The notes under the pieces were generated by a model, which was not told where the DNA came from, made no database searches, and saw nothing but the letters and a program-made list of their open reading frames with translations. From the NCBI GenBank assembly GCA_022424805.1, contig JAKMGR010000412.1, positions 1-7,509 on the forward strand: a stretch of 7,509 nt of DNA. Direction: 5' to 3'. The stretch comes from Verrucomicrobiales bacterium. GTDB lineage: Bacteria > Verrucomicrobiota > Verrucomicrobiia > Verrucomicrobiales > DEV007. A program made the translations under genes and the position numbers. How positions within the stretch are numbered: the stretch's first letter is position 1; each line of letters opens with the position of its first letter. Below, one piece after another: positions 6,637 to 7,509 of this stretch.

Positions 6637-6663
6637 TAGCGCGCCTTCAAATCAGACGCGCTA
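6637..6663. repeat. REP-like GC-rich inverted repeat
   Basis: TAGCGCG (6637-6643) pairs perfectly with CGCGCTA (6657-6663) around a 13-nt loop. A further CGCGC follows at 6664-6668 and could pair alternatively with the left arm. Its GC-rich arms in otherwise AT-richer sequence recall bacterial REP palindromes. Only one copy is seen here, so repetition in the genome is untested. Confidence 0.35.
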
Positions 6664-6873
6664 CGCGCTTGGATGTCCTGAAAAGGAAATATTTCTACGT
6701 CGCATATCGATATGGCTACACGCGCCACGAGATTGGTCACTGATGATGAGATTCTTAACGCGATTGGCGTGTCTCAGGGGTTTTCCGGGGGTGCTAAAAC
6801 TCAATTCCGGCAAACCGTGCTCTACCGATACACCGCCAGAACATTCACCTTTTGCATCGCAAACTGGGCCATC

Positions 6874-6900
6874 TTTCTCGAGATCAAAATACGCGAGAAA
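6874..6900. repeat. Inverted repeat, 7-bp arms
   Basis: TTTCTCG (6874-6880) pairs perfectly with CGAGAAA (6894-6900) around a 13-nt loop. There is no T run on either side. It lies upstream of the secreted-protein gene and could be a regulatory dyad or chance. Confidence 0.25.
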
Positions 6901-6983
6901 TCACCGGGGGTATAAAGACCTGACAGAGCTGAGCGCGAAAGGTGTGACGTCGCAAATGGTTTTCTTGCGCCCTCCCACCAATC

Positions 6984-7012
6984 TTGACATACCCCGATCC
7001 GCTGCCGAAACT
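6984..7012 (+). promoter_or_regulatory. Weak promoter candidate for the secreted-protein gene
   Basis: A perfect -35 hexamer TTGACA lies at 6984-6989. Seventeen bases on is GAAACT (7007-7012), which matches the -10 consensus at only three positions. Transcription would start almost at the ATG (7021), giving a leaderless message, which would fit the absence of a Shine-Dalgarno sequence. A separate TATAAA at 6911-6916 has no good -35 partner. Confidence 0.2.
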
Positions 7013-7020
7013 TTACGACG

Positions 7021-7509
7021 ATGAAACACTCTCCCTCCCTCCTCGCGGTTCTGTTCACTGCTTCGTTCTCGCTGCTTGGTTCTGCTGATGCCAAAGAAAC
7101 GATTTCGATTACGGACAAAACTTCGGGCAAGTCGATCGATGTGGTCATTAAGAGCGTCGACGGTGGCGTTGTGAAATTTGAGACTCCGGGTGGAGGAAGC
7201 TTCGAACTTCCGGCGAGCAGACTGACTCCAGACAGCATCGAGAGAATCAAAAAACATCTTTCGGCGTCGCAGTCGACACCGGCTCCAGTCTCTGCGCCCG
7301 TCGAAGGCGCGGGAAAGATCAACGAGCTGGTCGGGCACGAGCTGTTCGGAAGTTCCAGTTCGATCTGGCAGGAGAATGCCGCCGAAGTGGCAAAGCGCCT
7401 CAGCCTTCGGGTCGAAAGTGAGAAAGCCAATTCCAGCAGTTATCGCCTTTACACAAAAATGGATTATCAGTTTCTAGGCGCGCACCCCTACTGCGTTACG
7501 CTTTACGGT
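7021..7509 (+). CDS. Exported protein with SHD1-like domain, 3' end outside window
   Basis: The first 163 codons are present and the frame is open at the window edge. A signal peptide is clear: basic start MKHS, hydrophobic core LLAVLFTASFSLLG, and a likely signal peptidase I site after Ser-Ala-Asp-Ala (residue 24). Residues about 26-80 resemble the SLA1 homology domain 1 (SHD1) common in exported planctomycete and verrucomicrobial proteins: a beta-rich stretch with TDKTSGKSIDVVIKSVDGG, then FELPASRLTPDSIERIKKHL. A Pro/Ser/Ala linker (about 81-97) leads into a second region with INELVGHELF, SIWQENAAEVAKRL and YQFLGAHPYCVTLYG, which is probably the start of a lineage-specific domain. It should act in the periplasm or outside the cell; its function is unknown. 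No Shine-Dalgarno sequence precedes the ATG, which was chosen because it leads directly into the signal peptide. Confidence 0.85.
   Translation, partial: MKHSPSLLAVLFTASFSLLGSADAKETISITDKTSGKSIDVVIKSVDGGVVKFETPGGGSFELPASRLTPDSIERIKKHLSASQSTPAPVSAPVEGAGKINELVGHELFGSSSSIWQENAAEVAKRLSLRVESEKANSSSYRLYTKMDYQFLGAHPYCVTLYG

Larger units (their letters stand above)
6569..7020. other. Intergenic stretch of about 450 bp without a convincing gene
   Basis: Open frames here are short, lack good starts and have irregular, arginine- and phenylalanine-rich translations. The stretch holds two perfect 7-bp inverted repeats (6637-6663 and 6874-6900) and a faint transposase-like C-terminal reading (6666-6743). 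Promoter-like hexamers occur near its right end. No RNA gene was recognised. Confidence 0.5.

Noticed and set aside
5100..7020. A CRISPR array, integron cassette array or complete insertion sequence
   Set aside because: There are no regularly spaced direct repeats, no convincing attC core sites and no full transposase or terminal inverted repeats.
6822..7430. A 202-codon minus-strand frame
   Set aside because: It is antisense to the signal-peptide gene; the translation is Ser/Arg-rich and irregular, while the plus-strand product has a textbook signal peptide.

Overview
The window looks like a chromosomal segment of a bacterium from the PVC group, most likely Verrucomicrobiota. The grounds are a secreted protein with an SHD1-like (SLA1 homology) module at the right end, a stand-alone SWIB-domain gene, and a compact NuoG. 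This placement is an inference from family impressions, not from a database search.

Left two thirds (1-4889, minus strand): a tight block nuoD-nuoE-nuoF-nuoG encoding the hydrophilic arm of respiratory complex I (NADH:quinone oxidoreductase). NuoE and NuoF form the NADH-oxidising module (FMN, binuclear and tetranuclear Fe-S clusters). NuoG carries the next Fe-S relay. NuoD forms part of the quinone site. Spacers are 22 nt (D-E) and 17 nt (E-F, using the preferred nuoF start), and F-G overlap by ATGA, so this is one transcription unit that continues off the left edge. nuoA, nuoB and nuoC are not upstream of nuoD here. NuoG retains its three core clusters but has only two of the four N7 cysteines.

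Control region (4890-5175): a perfect 20-bp palindrome containing TGTGA-N6-TCACA, the classical CRP/FNR-superfamily recognition pattern, sits just upstream of a sigma70-like TTGAAA-N17-GATACT promoter pointing into nuoD.

Right third (5176-7020, plus strand): an AT-richer, gene-poor stretch. It holds a 64-codon coding remnant with no usable start, a 108-aa SWIB/MDM2-domain protein, several strong inverted repeats, a possible small membrane protein, and an unidentified ORF preceded in the same frame by a single TGA. It also holds about 450 bp with no convincing gene and a faint transposase-like C-terminal trace. It reads as accessory or decaying DNA between two conserved neighbourhoods.

Right edge (7021-7509, plus strand): the first 163 codons of an exported protein with a signal peptide, an SHD1-like beta domain and the start of a second domain. 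It runs off the window.

None of the genes has a clear Shine-Dalgarno sequence. I see no CRISPR array, tRNA, rRNA or complete insertion sequence.
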